Assembly: GCF_024868665.1 (NCBI RefSeq)
Contig: NC_079913.1
Span: forward strand, 3,697,951 to 3,761,950
DNA length: 64,000 bases
Source: Triplophysa rosa
Lineage: Eukaryota > Chordata > Actinopteri > Cypriniformes > Nemacheilidae
Direction of reading: 5' to 3'
Below are positions 1-11,400 of the stretch, one piece after another; within the stretch, counting starts at the first letter, position 1; each line of letters opens with the position of its first letter. The position numbers were made by a program, and so were the translations under genes. The notes beneath the pieces are model-generated. The model was not told where the DNA came from and made no database searches. It saw nothing but the letters and a program-made list of their open reading frames with translations.

Positions 1-399
1 CATATATAACCAACATAAAATTACAACGATAAACAACTTGCATTACATTTACGTGTGTGTAAATATGTGTGTACACATACAATTACTGGCAAGTAAAACA
101 GCTGTCTGGCATTGTCAAACAAGCATTTTATCCATTAATAACATATATTTCCGACAGGGCAGAATGTGGTATTTAGCAGTTTTTGAAGCAAACTGCTATG
201 TATAAAAAACGTTCACTTCAACATCACAAGTTAATGATGTGGCATTTAGAGGGTTTTGCAACTGAACTATTCAATTGTTTATCAATGGCAATCAAGTTCA
301 TTAAACGTGGGGATTAAACCTTATGAAAAAAACTGCCCAAATACAGACCGTGTACTCACACTCACCGTGATGCTAGATATAGCAGAAGTGACACATACA
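1..399. other. AT-rich upstream sequence, no feature seen
   Basis: AT-rich sequence upstream of the first gene. I see no exon with splice sites, no RNA gene and no clear repeat. Confidence 0.5.
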
Positions 400-628
400 G
401 AGGAATCGACGTCATTACTTGTGTTTAACCAATAAGGCGAGGTTAGGGCGAGACGACACATAGACCCGCCCTTAATATTACTCCACTAACCAATGAAACG
501 CGTAGGAAGCGTGGAGCTCCGCCCCCATATGTAGCACCGCCCCGTACTGCATCCTGCAGCCAGGACCTCCTCCAAATTTACGAAGTTGAGAGCCTAATGG
601 AGCGCGTCATTACGCGCCCGTCCTGTAG
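400..628 (+). promoter_or_regulatory. Putative promoter and 5'UTR of the CCDC107-like gene
   Basis: The sequence becomes GC- and CpG-richer than its surroundings just before the first coding exon. Two CCAAT boxes in direct orientation are visible at 429-433 and 490-494, followed by a CpG-containing stretch up to the ATG at 629. There is no clear TATA box, as expected for a broadly expressed CpG promoter. The transcription start cannot be placed from sequence alone. Confidence 0.45.
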
Positions 629-2714
629 ATGGTAGCACGTGGCGATCTCTTTCTCTCGATGTTAACAGAAGAAGACACTTTATCAACAGTGCTTCAGAGC
701 TCAGGTGGTGTTTGTAATGAAGACGTAATGGTACAGATATCATCCTCGCAGCAGGTCGTCATGGCTTTTACCGCCGTGCTGCTGGTGTTCGTGCTGTTTC
801 CGCGCATGTTTTCCGGCGGCGGTGGGAGAGAGAGTCCGTCATTCGACCCGCGGATGAGCCGGAGAGGTGCGGACACAAACCCTAATTTGTTTACCAGGTT
901 TATTTGCTAGTTTAAAGTGTCCACTTCTGTTTACTAGTTTACTGTTTACTTAAAATTTGATGTTGTGTTGACTAGGTTTCGTTGCTATCTTAACGTTGCG
1001 TCTTGTGTTAGATGTAGCATGAATAAAGAGAGTCAGTATATTTGATTTCTGCTCTGCAGGGCCCGGTCCGGGTCTTGGTCCTGGTGCCGTGAAGAACCCG
1101 CCGCAGTTCCACACGAACGGGCCGTCTGCGAAATCCCAGAGTGTGGAGAACGTTCATCAGATGAAGAAACTGATGGAGCAGGAGATGAAGAGTGACAAAT
1201 CCAACAGCAACAAGGGTTACATCTTCACCCTCATGCCCATCTACGCAATCAGTGTGGGACTCTTTGCAGCTTACAAATTTCTAAAGGTATTTGTTTTACC
1301 ATTGCATTGTGGCGATTTTTCATTCATTTAAATAAATAATTTCATTAAATAATTTGACAGCTTTTATAATATTTGCTGTTCTGAATATAATCTGTATGGA
1401 CATAATGCACTTTGTCCTTAATATTTCCTTTCTATGTTTTAATGCAAGGTATGACCATTTGTGCAAATCTCTATGTGTGTTTTTGTGATTACAGATCAAG
1501 TCTGCAAATGACTCTGAAGCTCAAAAGGCTAAAACAGCTCAAGGTGTGAAGAAGTCTGAGGAGACAGGTAGGTGTGCGCGTGTGACTGTATATCAGAATC
1601 TTGTCTTTTTTTAAGTCACAGTAACTGTCACAGAGTCAAATCACTCCTCAATAAATTAGCCCTATTACTGATTCACTAACATTGTCGTCATTGTTCTCCC
1701 ATAGAGAATCAGCTGAATGAACTGGAGCAGAGGTTGGCTCAAACAGAGAAGATGCTGAACTCCATATTGACCCAGCTGGACCCGCTTACAAACTGGTGAG
1801 CCTTAAACGTATAGACAAATAGAATGATTCACTAGGTGAATTTCCACTTCTACAGAGTTTCAGCAAGGCAGGTTTGTTTTCCACCTTGCTATGCTTTGTT
1901 TCTTGTTTTTCTGCAGTGTGAAGTCTGTTGCCATGGAGCAGAAAAGCGAGATCATGTCGCAGCTGCAGTGCATTCGGCAGCTAATGAAGAAGAGAGGAAT
2001 GGAGTTTCCAAACATCAGAATAGAAGGTAAACACATCTGTTTCAGTACACCCTCACGTTATCAACGCAATTCGAAAGCCACCTTAGACAGGGCAACAGTG
2101 TTGAGAGTAATAAAAGGCCGTGATTTGTATGCAGAGAGTATGATCTGTAATTCAGGTTCCAGATTCTTCAAAAGAAAGTGCCGTAAGCAAATGAGGAGGA
2201 TAAACAAAGTGGCAGTGAATCGCCCAATGTCACGAAGAGCACACCGCGTTTATTTCACACAAATTTAGCATACAAGTGTGTTCACATAATGTTTGCCTCT
2301 GGCGTGAGTAGGTCTGTAGGTTACGGGTTTATGACCTGGCTGCAGATGTGTTGAATCATATGGTTATGTATTTCAGAACTGGCATGTCAACGTAATCTGG
2401 ATGATCTCATAGACCCTCTGGCTGATGCAGAAACAGCAGAAGAATCAGAAACGCATGCTGAAACAGAGTCACATGATCCGAGATCACTCCCACCTGACCC
2501 AGAGGTGCAGAAGAGCATTGAAGAAGAAGAAGAAGAGGAAGAGCAGGGTGAACATGAAATGGAGGAGGAGGTGGCAGATGCGGGCCATGAGAGTGTCTCC
2601 AGTATGCCCTCCCTCGAGGACTCGGGCGAAATTACTGTAGATGATGTCACAATCGTTCAGAAAGTCCCAGACGATCTGACGGGCGGATTACGAAGACGCT
2701 ATAAGCCGGAGTAA
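629..2714 (+). CDS. ccdc107: CCDC107-like (RIC3-family) two-pass membrane protein, six exons
   Basis: Coding exons are 629-866, 1060-1286, 1495-1567, 1705-1795, 1917-2026 and 2377-2714. All have GT-AG junctions with matching phases (1, 0, 1, 2, 1) and give 358 residues from the ATG at 629. In order: a hydrophobic segment at about 43-60, a Gly/Pro-rich linker (GPGPGLGPG, about 80-88), a second membrane segment at about 133-152, a coiled coil at about 170-205 containing LAQTE and QLDPL, then a Glu-rich acidic tail ending GLRRRYKPE. The coiled-coil block and the C-terminal GLRRR motif fit what I remember of mammalian CCDC107. The layout of membrane segment, Pro-rich linker, membrane segment and coiled coil is that of the RIC3 family of ER proteins; RIC3 itself is an acetylcholine-receptor chaperone. 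The RIC3 motif around WEGYPEETYP is absent, so I prefer CCDC107 to RIC3. The molecular function of CCDC107 is not established. In-frame ATGs at 662 and 761 are alternative starts; the one at 761 would begin just before the first membrane segment. Exon structure is secure; the family name is less certain. Confidence 0.85.
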
Positions 2715-2862
2715 CTGACCAGTTGGTCAGTCGGATATCAATCTATTTATATATTTTATTTATTTATTTACTGGTATTATGAAGAGGTCTGAAGAGGCTC
2801 TCTTCATGTGTTTATGGGTTTAAAGGTTTTCCATCTACATATTTTGCAGCCATGTTTGTATT

Positions 2863-3740
2863 TTAAAGGTACAGTGCGGGATGTTTTGTATGATCTATTA
2901 ACAGAAATGCAATATAACATACAAAACTGTGTCTTTAGATGTGTATAAAAACCTTACGTAATGAAAAGTTATGTTTTTATTACCTTAGAATAAACCAGTT
3001 GTATCTACATAGGGAGCGGGCCTATCTACATGGAATTTGTTATGTTGCACAGCCATGTTTTGTACAGTAAGCTCTAACGGACAAACAGCTCAACAGAGCA
3101 CGTTTCGTATATGTTGGTCTTCGTGTGTTTTTTTAGACGCAGCTTGCGTCATCACTGAGTCATAGTACGGAGAGGAGGAGGAGTAGTCGTCGTCTAGCTG
3201 AAGCAACTGATTGTTCTGTCTTAGACGTTAACGGTAACGTTAGCATTTTATACAAATGGCCATATAACCTCCGAATAATAATGTTTTTCCGTCCCTGCGG
3301 TACGTACTCCGGTTGTTCCTGACTTTACAAAGGGGGAGACAAACGTCTACTAACTTACACCTAACTGCCTATGTCGCTGTCAGATCAAACGCTTTGAACA
3401 GCGTTGCTATTTACGATTAGCTAACTTTAGTTACTTCACTACTCTCAGCGTGTACTAGATAGCACGCAAGAAATATATCTAATTATAGAATTGTAACAGT
3501 AACTTTCGCAATAGAATACATGTTAAATGATTAATTACGTTAATATATTGCCTTACCTTTGCAAAGAAACATCGTTGCTTGTATCACTGCTATCCGCTGT
3601 CTCAGTAGACGACATCTTTTTTTACTGTTGCGGCTACCGTCGTAATTCGAAAGGGAGGGGTGGGCAAATGACTCAGAGATTCGTTGCAAAACTATAATAC
3701 AACACTAGTGGCCGCTGATTTTCAAGAACTGTGCCTTTAA
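2863..3740. mobile_element. TTAA-flanked DNA transposon (870 bp, non-autonomous)
   Basis: The element spans 2867-3736. TTAA lies on both sides (2863-2866 and 3737-3740), and the termini are inverted: AGGTACAGT on the left and the complement of AGGCACAGT on the right. TTAA target duplications are typical of piggyBac and Kolobok elements. No transposase frame remains. Inside, on the minus strand, is a CpG-bearing segment with an ATG exon followed by a good splice donor (separate entry). The element sits 148 bp after the stop codon of the upstream gene. The first AATAAA after that stop (2989-2994) lies inside it, so it may supply that gene's polyadenylation site. Confidence 0.6.
3557..3615 (-). 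other. Candidate first coding exon inside the TTAA element
   Basis: On the minus strand an ATG at 3615 opens a 59-nt exon reading MSSTETADSSDTSNDVSLQ. It ends in a strong donor (AAAG followed by GTAAGG, with the intron GT at 3556-3555). Upstream of the ATG is a moderately GC-rich stretch with an A run. It looks like the 5' end of a gene carried by the transposon, either its own transposase or a captured host exon. No continuing exon was recognised further down the minus strand before position 1. Confidence 0.35.
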
Positions 3741-5020
3741 AGTCTGCATAAAATAAAAAATTGACACTTTAATACATTAGTTTGTAGTGGATGTTTTTTT
3801 CCAAAGTAAACAATAAAAATTGTTTAAACTTGAAACACCCACCGATGACAATCCAATTCGTTGCTAAAGATGAAATCACACCCTACATTGTTTCTTGTTT
3901 TAGTTTAGTTAGAAGTTATCAAAGCCGTTTCATGTTAAGAATTGACTGAATGTTTTCCATCTGGTTGTATGTAAATGTCCGCATAAATTGTGGTCATTCT
4001 GGGGGGTTTGGTGGAGCCGACCAAGCTTGTGAGTTTTTGCATCTAAGAGCAGTCGTGCAGTTTTTTTTTTTAGTTTATTTGCATGTGGGTTCTCCACTCA
4101 GTGTTTGAAACATCTGCATGTTTCTGCTGTGACGGTCATATGCAAATTTTTTCCAGATTGTGTGATGAATACTTATCAAGCGTGAATAGATTAGTGTTTG
4201 TTATTGCCTTTTTTTGAATGTCATATACGATGCATAAGAAATGTGATCAAATATAACAAAAATGTATGAGCATGTTTTTGCTGTCAGTGCAAGCTTTTTT
4301 AAAGTCTTGATTGTTTATATGGGTGTTTTAGTGACAGATTACTGTGGGGTTTCAGTTTTATTTCTGAAATAATTTTTAGAATTTAATAATTATATTTAAT
4401 AAATATAATTTGCAGATTCTTTCATCCAAAGAAACTGTCAGTGCACAATTGAGCTACAGAAGCCTCCTTTGTTCATAAAAATAGATTTCTTCCAAAATAG
4501 GCTTGAACTATGTGTACATATCCTTTTCATAATTTCACTGAACAATTATTGTGCGATTCTCATTATTCTCGTTTTAACACAATTTACATGTTTTGTGGCA
4601 TGTCTTTAGCATCCTGTTATGATTTTAACTTTTATTTTGAATCTGGAGATTGAATATGACTGGCATGTGATTGGACTTTTTCCTGTACTTATGAGTGTGT
4701 GATGTGCTACATAGCCTATATAGATAAAAAAAGAATTATTTTAAGCCTTAAATAAATATAATAAACTCAGAGTTGCCCGTGTTTATTAATTGGGATATTG
4801 TGGGGGTCATAAATTGGTAATATATTCTGTACTTTAGCTTAATCATATTATAAAACGTTTTATTGCTTTCCTGATCTCTCCATCCATCTTTAAATTAGAA
4901 TTATTGCCTAAAAATACTGACTTTAATATGTGGCAACTTTATTAAAGTACACTTGTCTGTCTCTTTATGAACAAAGACATTTAATGTCACACAAATGTGA
5001 TCTTTTCTGATCCGATGGCC
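3741..5020. other. AT-rich intergenic sequence, nothing recognised
   Basis: AT-rich sequence between the TTAA element and a SINE. An AATAAA at 3752-3757 is another possible polyadenylation signal for the upstream gene. No coding exon or RNA gene is seen. Confidence 0.4.
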
Positions 5021-5021
5021 T

Positions 5022-5166
5022 TTGGTCAGTGCTTTGACACGTGGCGCGGTTGCGCTTCGGGCGACCCGAGATCGAGTTCCGGCTCGAGGCCTTTCCCGTC
5101 CCCACCCCCTACTCTCTCCTACGTCACTTCCTGTATTTTCTCCCACTGAACTGTATAAAAAAAGAA
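5022..5166 (+). mobile_element. tRNA-derived SINE remnant
   Basis: A GC-rich island in AT-rich DNA carries a degenerate tRNA-like head (GTGGCGCGGTTGCGCTTCGG) and a B-box-like segment at about 5068-5086. A body with 'cctttcccgtccccacccc' and 'cacttcctgtattttctccc' follows, ending in an A-rich tail at 5157-5166. This is the organisation of tRNA-head fish SINEs. The head is diverged and would not fold as a working tRNA. Confidence 0.55.
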
Positions 5167-7435
5167 GAACTGTGATCTACAGGAGTGTGAAATGATTGTT
5201 GGTGTCGCAGAAACTTGTGGGATTTTCAAATTTACAGAGATAGGTGTTGAAAAACACCCAGCAAACGGTTGTTCTCTGAAAAACACATCGTTAAAGAGAC
5301 TTCAGTCGCCTTTAGTGCTTAATAAATTTGAAAAATCATATTTACAATCACACACACTCATAATATTCTTATTTTTAATGTTTGTAAATTGGTAGTGTGC
5401 GAATCGCTTAGAATTTTCGCTACCCCTGTCTCTTGCAGTGGGCAGCCAATTGTCTTCTTTTTAACCAATCAGGTGTGAGTTTTCGGTCTAGCCAATCAGA
5501 ACACGTCTTGCTTAAAGATTTGTCTAAAGAAGAAGCATAACATTGCGCGTCACATTTGCAATATGTGCCATGAAGAGAAGCCCAATTTATTAATTCAAAG
5601 AACTCATAAAAAAATCATGGATATTCAGAAGTGTGCATATTGAGTTTTGCCTTCGTGAATCGTATTTTTTTAATGTAAATTTGATTTTGTTAATGTTCTA
5701 AGGAATTTAATACAGACGAGAAAGGACATATTCAACTTTGAACATTGATGTGGAAGCCTTGGCAAACACCTGTCAGGTAAGAACAGATAATAAAGCTACT
5801 GACACAGACCTACCAAAACCTGATAAGGTTGCCTAGACTTCATTTCTGCTGACACATGAGGATATTGGCTTAAAAAGTCCACAAATTAATACATTTAACA
5901 TAATTGTTCTTGGACAGAATACGTTGAAATGTGGATATTAGTAGTGTGTGTTTTCCTATATGAACAACAGGGGGCGTCACAGTTTAAACCTCCAGCAAAT
6001 CTCAGTCCCTGAGTGCATTGCAATGCATAGCCATAATTCATGTCATGTCGCGTGCTATGTTTTAATTAGTCTTGCTGACAGCTTAAACTAGAATAAAGCT
6101 TTTATTTAAAGTGAGTCCAATGGGGCTGAATGTACCAGAATAATCTCTCTCCATCAATAAAAGTTGCAGTCATCTCATCCTTTATCAAGTGCATTTACAC
6201 AACTAATGTGATGCGCTAACCAAATGTGCCCTTGTACCTTGGCTTGTCTGTTTCTGGGAATAGTCTTTTAATTATTGTGAGTGCATTGGGGTGTAATGAG
6301 ACACAAGACAGTTCTTCATTAAACCAGCACTTCTGGTTATGTGATGGCCACTCAGAATTAAACTATTTCAGAGTGGTCTTGCTTCAGGACTTGTTGGACA
6401 TGTGTTGAATGTGTTGGACTGGAAAGTGGTGATCCCAGTACCAATTCCAAACCCAGTACCAAATCGCAAGTTAAGGCGTCCCTAAAATAAAGTTATAAAG
6501 AATATATATTCTGGATGGACTGAATAGCATGGCATAGGCTAAATGGACCTACCTAGTTCACTGTCTAGCTTAGTGGTACAATCATGTTGTTTCCTTCTAG
6601 TGAAACAACCCTTAAGTTACATCTCATTTCTGTAACCACTAGGCTGCACCACCCATTTGGGAGACAGTCGGGTTGTGTTTTGATGGGGAAGACCTCTACA
6701 AGTGCATGTGAGTCAGCCGTGATGAATCACTCCATTAACTTCAGACTGGTGGCGGTGGGATTTCTGCCCTATATAAAAGAATCTCAGTTTAACTTTAACT
6801 GTGCAGATCTTTTTAACAACAGATTGTGATTAAATTACATGTAACAATTATGACAAAAATACACAAAGTAGAGGAGACTATGGTTGGTACTGCCTCAAAA
6901 AAGAGGTTTTACTATAGTTTGACCTCTTGACAAGCTCTCATTATTCTTTTAAGACATTGTTTTGTGATACACTAATCTGCTCAGAAAACATAATTTATGA
7001 GAAGTTAAGTGGAGTCCTCTGGGACATGGAAATGGCATTATTTCCCTGAACACAGTATTATTTACAGGTACATTGTTCCATTACATATAATAATCAATTA
7101 AAAATTTGACAACAAATTTTGACAACATCCTCTTTTCTCTGACAAATGTTACAAATTCCGTTAGATGGGAAAGTGAATTGTATTCATTTGAATAGAAATT
7201 AAATTTGAATTATACCTTATGAATAATAAATGTATAAAATGACTAATTCATTTTACTCATTAAAATAAATAAATCTGTCGGGAAAATAATTGTTGAATAA
7301 CGTCTAGAACCTGTTTCTGAGGGTCCAGATTTGAGAAGTTTAACCCGTTGATAGGGCGTCATATTTATTTCGATATATTTAGGGGCGTGTCCCAGCGCGC
7401 GCGTGTGTGTGGGGGGGAGAGAATACATTCTGTAT
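5167..7435. other. Intergenic sequence upstream of kcnc2, nothing recognised
   Basis: AT-rich sequence with only short, scattered open frames and no pair of splice sites joining into a recognisable protein. I see no RNA gene. Confidence 0.4.
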
Positions 7436-7608
7436 TTGTGCAGAATGTTTATATGTAATTTTCCTGTGCTTTGGCAATGTAAAATTTGTTTTATCATGCC
7501 AATAAAGCTTCTTTGAATCTCTTTGAGAGAGAAAGAAGGGGAGAGAGAGAGGGATTGTGTGTGAGAGAGAAAGTGAGAGTGTATATGACAGAGAGAGAGA
7601 GAGAACGC
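7436..7608 (+). mobile_element. Retroelement-like 3' tail and (GA)n tract
   Basis: A stretch containing 'tgctttggcaatgtaaaa' and 'catgccaataaagcttc' resembles the 3' tail of repeats common in fish genomes. It runs into an impure (GA)n microsatellite at about 7524-7608. It lies about 270 bp upstream of the kcnc2 start codon, so it may border or overlap the 5'UTR or promoter. Confidence 0.4.
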
Positions 7609-7639
7609 GCGTGTTGCTCTGTTTGCTGGAGCTGCAGGT

Positions 7640-7873
7640 GATGATGATGATGGGTCGATAGAGGAACGAGCTGTTGCTCTCGCGCCGCTTCTCTTCACCT
7701 GTCCGCGCGCTCACTGCTGATTGGCGACGCGCTGAGGCAAACCTCACCCGCGGGTTTTTGGTTCGATCCGTCAGTTTTAAATGAGTCTCACTCTGAACTC
7801 TTGGAGTACTCCAGCATCGCCAGAGCACCGCAGAGTAACATTACTCCCCTCGCGTCATGTCTCACTCTGAGAG
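7640..7873 (+). promoter_or_regulatory. kcnc2: Putative kcnc2 proximal promoter and 5'UTR
   Basis: CpG-rich sequence directly precedes the start codon and contains an inverted CCAAT box (ATTGG, 7720-7724) next to a GC-rich block. The CpG richness continues through exon 1. Transcription start and any upstream exon are not identifiable. Confidence 0.35.
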
Positions 7874-8428
7874 ATGGGCAAGTTCGACGAGCACGAGAGG
7901 ATAATCCTCAACGTCGGGGGCACGAGGCACGAAACCTACCGGACCACGCTGAAGACCCTGCCCGGCACGCGCCTGGCACTGCTCGCCTCCGAGTCGGACC
8001 TGGAATCCGTTCTGGACCGGCTGCAACAAGTCCCGGGCTTCATCGAGTACAACGCGCGCAACAACGAGTACTTCTTCGACCGGCACCCGGGCGTCTTCGC
8101 CTACGTGCTCAACTATTACCGGACCGGTAAGTTGCACTGCCCGGCGGACGTGTGCGGTCCGTTGTTCGAGGAGGAGCTGTCCTTCTGGGGCATCGATGAG
8201 ACGGACGTGGAGCCGTGCTGTTGGATGACCTACCGACAGCACCGGGATGCCGAAGAGGCGCTGGACGTGTTCGAAATGAACGTGGACAACGACGATGAAG
8301 ACGAGATCGGAAAAAGGCTAGGCATCGAGGACGTGCTGTCCGCCAACGGGACAGGCAGCCGGTGGAGAAAGTGGCAGCCGGTGATCTGGGCCCTGTTTGA
8401 GGACCCATACTCATCCAGAGCCGCGCGG
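7874..8428 (+). CDS. kcnc2: kcnc2 coding exon 1 (T1 domain)
   Basis: This exon encodes residues 1-185 from the ATG at 7874 to SSRAAR, followed by donor GTAAGA at 8429, phase 0. It holds the T1 tetramerisation domain ([40 protein letters not shown]) with the HX5CX20CC zinc site, then the acidic linker [16 protein letters not shown] leading to S1. The frame stays open 16 codons past the donor to a stop at 8477-8479, so an unspliced product would be a truncated T1 protein. The MGK start matches mammalian Kv3.2. Confidence 0.95.
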
Positions 8429-11400
8429 GTAAGAGCGCGCAGCGCGGAGTCGCCAAACGGTTACGCACGGCTCCTTTAGGCATTTGCCGTGGGCTTTCGG
8501 TGTTGAAATAACTTGACAGGAATATCGAAACCGTGCATTAGTAAAGATGAGTCTATTTTGTTTGTTAAAGATGTCGCGCGCACAAGTTAACGTGTGCGTA
8601 ATGCCTATGCCAGTTTTACATCTTTAACTAAACATGTTACCACGGGTAGAACAAAGTCTAAAGTTTAGAATTGAATTAAAAAGCACAAAACTGAAGGCTA
8701 GTCGTATATATGAATAATTACAATAAAGTGCAATCTTGTTTCAAAAACTGCTGTGCCAAACCACTCAAAAACCACAGTGGCTGAAAAAACGTTAATCCAT
8801 CTTAAATCATACTTTAATTTCACAGATGTTGCAAGCCCCCTTTAAAATATTTATTACTTTAAACATAAACACAATACAAAATAATCTTTTTTCTCTTATT
8901 TAATTAATGAAAATATACCTGGTATATGTAAAAATTCGGTTTTTAAAATATATTTACATTTTTATAGTTATGTTTCCAAAACAAATCTGAGTTCTATTTC
9001 TATTAAAAGAAGCTCTTGGGGTCGTTTGGGTTGTTGTCAGTGGGCAGACAATGAAATGGGTTAAATGTTCCAGTCCTGAATGAGGATTTAGTTGATTTTA
9101 CCTGCAGAGAGCAAACAAGGAGATGCTTGTCAGGGCTGTTGATCAGATCAATAACTGTTGCTCTAGACTTCTAATTTCTTTGTCTGCTATCTCTATTTTT
9201 AACAAGGAGCTGTGGGTGTGACCTTGGTACGAAAGGACACACAAAGATAAAGATTCTTTGCACTCTCCTATCTGTACTCATTGTCTAGAAACATTCGATT
9301 GGACATTGGGTTTGGATGTAGATGTTGCATTTTCATTAGATTCAAGATTCAGATTCAGATATTACAGATACATGTCATTATCCTGAATACATTTTCCAGA
9401 ATTCATCAGGCATATTCTAACTGTTCCCTGTGTGTTCACATGATGCCTTAAACGTCTTTTATTCCATCTGTTGACGTAGCAGAGGTGATTTCAAGAGCTG
9501 TGTCTGTTGACGTGTGCGTGCCTGTGTGTTTTGATGCCAAGCGTGCCATTGCCACTTAAGAGGTTAACACTGGCACACGTCTAAAGATGCTGTTTCCATG
9601 GTGACCTTATCGCACATCGGCCGCCCGTGTTCATTCAGAGCAACGATAGATTTCAGGAACTCGCTCAAACACAAATTTCCAAATCCCTTATGTGCTGTAA
9701 GGGTTTGTTAATTTTCTCCAGTGATGTTTGAATACGTGTGTGTGTGACATTGAGTTTGTGTATGCATGATTCATGCTCTGGGAAACACAACACAGTATAT
9801 GCAGAATATGTGTGTTTATGTGGGCACAGATGAGCCAAATGTTGACGCTGGCAGCTGATGTCTTTCAGCTTAAACTTTGCTGTCTGTCATTTTCTTTAGA
9901 AGGCTCGTGAGCGCTGGTTGTCTTTGTTGGTTTGGAGTGTGTTAAGTTGGTGGGTGTTTATGTGGGATGTACTGTAAGGACCCGTGTAATGTACTTGAGC
10001 ATGGATGGTCACATGATCTTTTGAGAATGAGCATGCCACATGTTGACCCGCGTTTTCAGTCGCGACTCCAACATTTGCATCTTCTTCCATGTCCTGTTTA
10101 TAGGCACTGGGTGTCATTTTAATGTGAGACAGTGATTACAGATCTGTCTTTCACACTGCTGACAGGACACCGTGAACCGCTGTAGGTGTAAAACGCGAGA
10201 CAGACGTGTTTGCATCTTTGAATTTCTTCCATCTGCTCGGGGAGTTAAACAGAACGCAGGGTGCCATGTTAAACGCACGACCGCCAGAGTTGTTGTTTTA
10301 CATACTGGTGGACGAGGGAGGGTCTGTGAAGCTTCTGTGAATTCGTGCAATGAAATATGCACAAACAGTAGCATTTGTGTGCTCGTTTCGCAAGACTGTC
10401 TTTTGTGCTGTGATAATTGCATGCTTGTGTTTTTCTGGATGTGAACACGCTTTCAACTCCTCCACTGAAGCGGTCCAGGGCTTCAAACGGCCACACAGGC
10501 TTAATGAAGCCGCTCGGACCATCGGGGCCAGTTACACAATTTTTTACTAATCACTTCTTAAACTGAAAATCAAATCTTGTGTTTAGTGATTTAGCGGAGG
10601 TGTTTGTATGAGGATCTTCACTAGCGGACATGATCTCTGACAGGTTAATGTTGGGCACAGAACTACAGAACAAATTTGTTCTAAGATGTTAATAAAATCG
10701 TTCTGCTGATCTTTTGACAAGGAACCTTTCAAATACCTCTTTTTCTTAAAGATTTGACAATACTCAATTTTGCAAAAGAAAATGTAATGTGTTTAAGAGC
10801 TTTTTGTTTTGAAAGGATGATGAATCGTGTATTAAAAGTAATCATCTGTGATTTAGTTCTTTACTCAATGAAAGGATATTATTACTGAATAACTGAAATT
10901 GGTGGACAGGTTTTGCAAAATGTCTGTAAGGTAACAAAAAATAGTAAAAGTTGTCATCATTTACATTCATATGTTTCAACAATTACACTCTCATTTGATT
11001 CTGTTTTATTTCTCCCAAATAATTTAAAGAGAAACATCTGAGACTAAGTTCACACAATGACACAATTGAGAAAATTGCAATAAAATGTTCCTCTGGGAAA
11101 GCAAATGACAATCACAGCAATAACCATCCCAAAGCTATACCAGACAAAGAGAGATTGACAATAACCCTGATAAAAGAATACAAAAGCAGACACTAAGACC
11201 ATGACAGAGCCAAAACAGCATATAAAAATAGAGAAAGACATGATTAAAGGGGAGAGAGAGCGAAGTACACGGAGACATTAAGAGTGTAAGTTTCACGTCC
11301 CCGGTGAATTTGAGTTGGGCACACACTGCCCTTGAGCTAAACACAGCTGTGTGTGTGTGTGTGGGCTAAGGATGGAGCACTTGATAGAGACAACGTCCCA

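Noticed and set aside
400..460. Short similarity ('ttagggcgagacg') between the first promoter and about 26600-26615 in inverse orientation
   Set aside because: Only about 13 bases match; too short to claim a shared repeat or regulatory element.
5060..5110. Possible functional tRNA gene
   Set aside because: Only a B-box-like segment is preserved. The cloverleaf cannot be drawn, and the sequence continues into a SINE body and A-rich tail.
7243..7828. Two overlapping minus-strand frames of about 150 codons upstream of kcnc2
   Set aside because: They run through the (GA)n tract and a repeat tail; the Ser/Leu-rich content comes from simple sequence.
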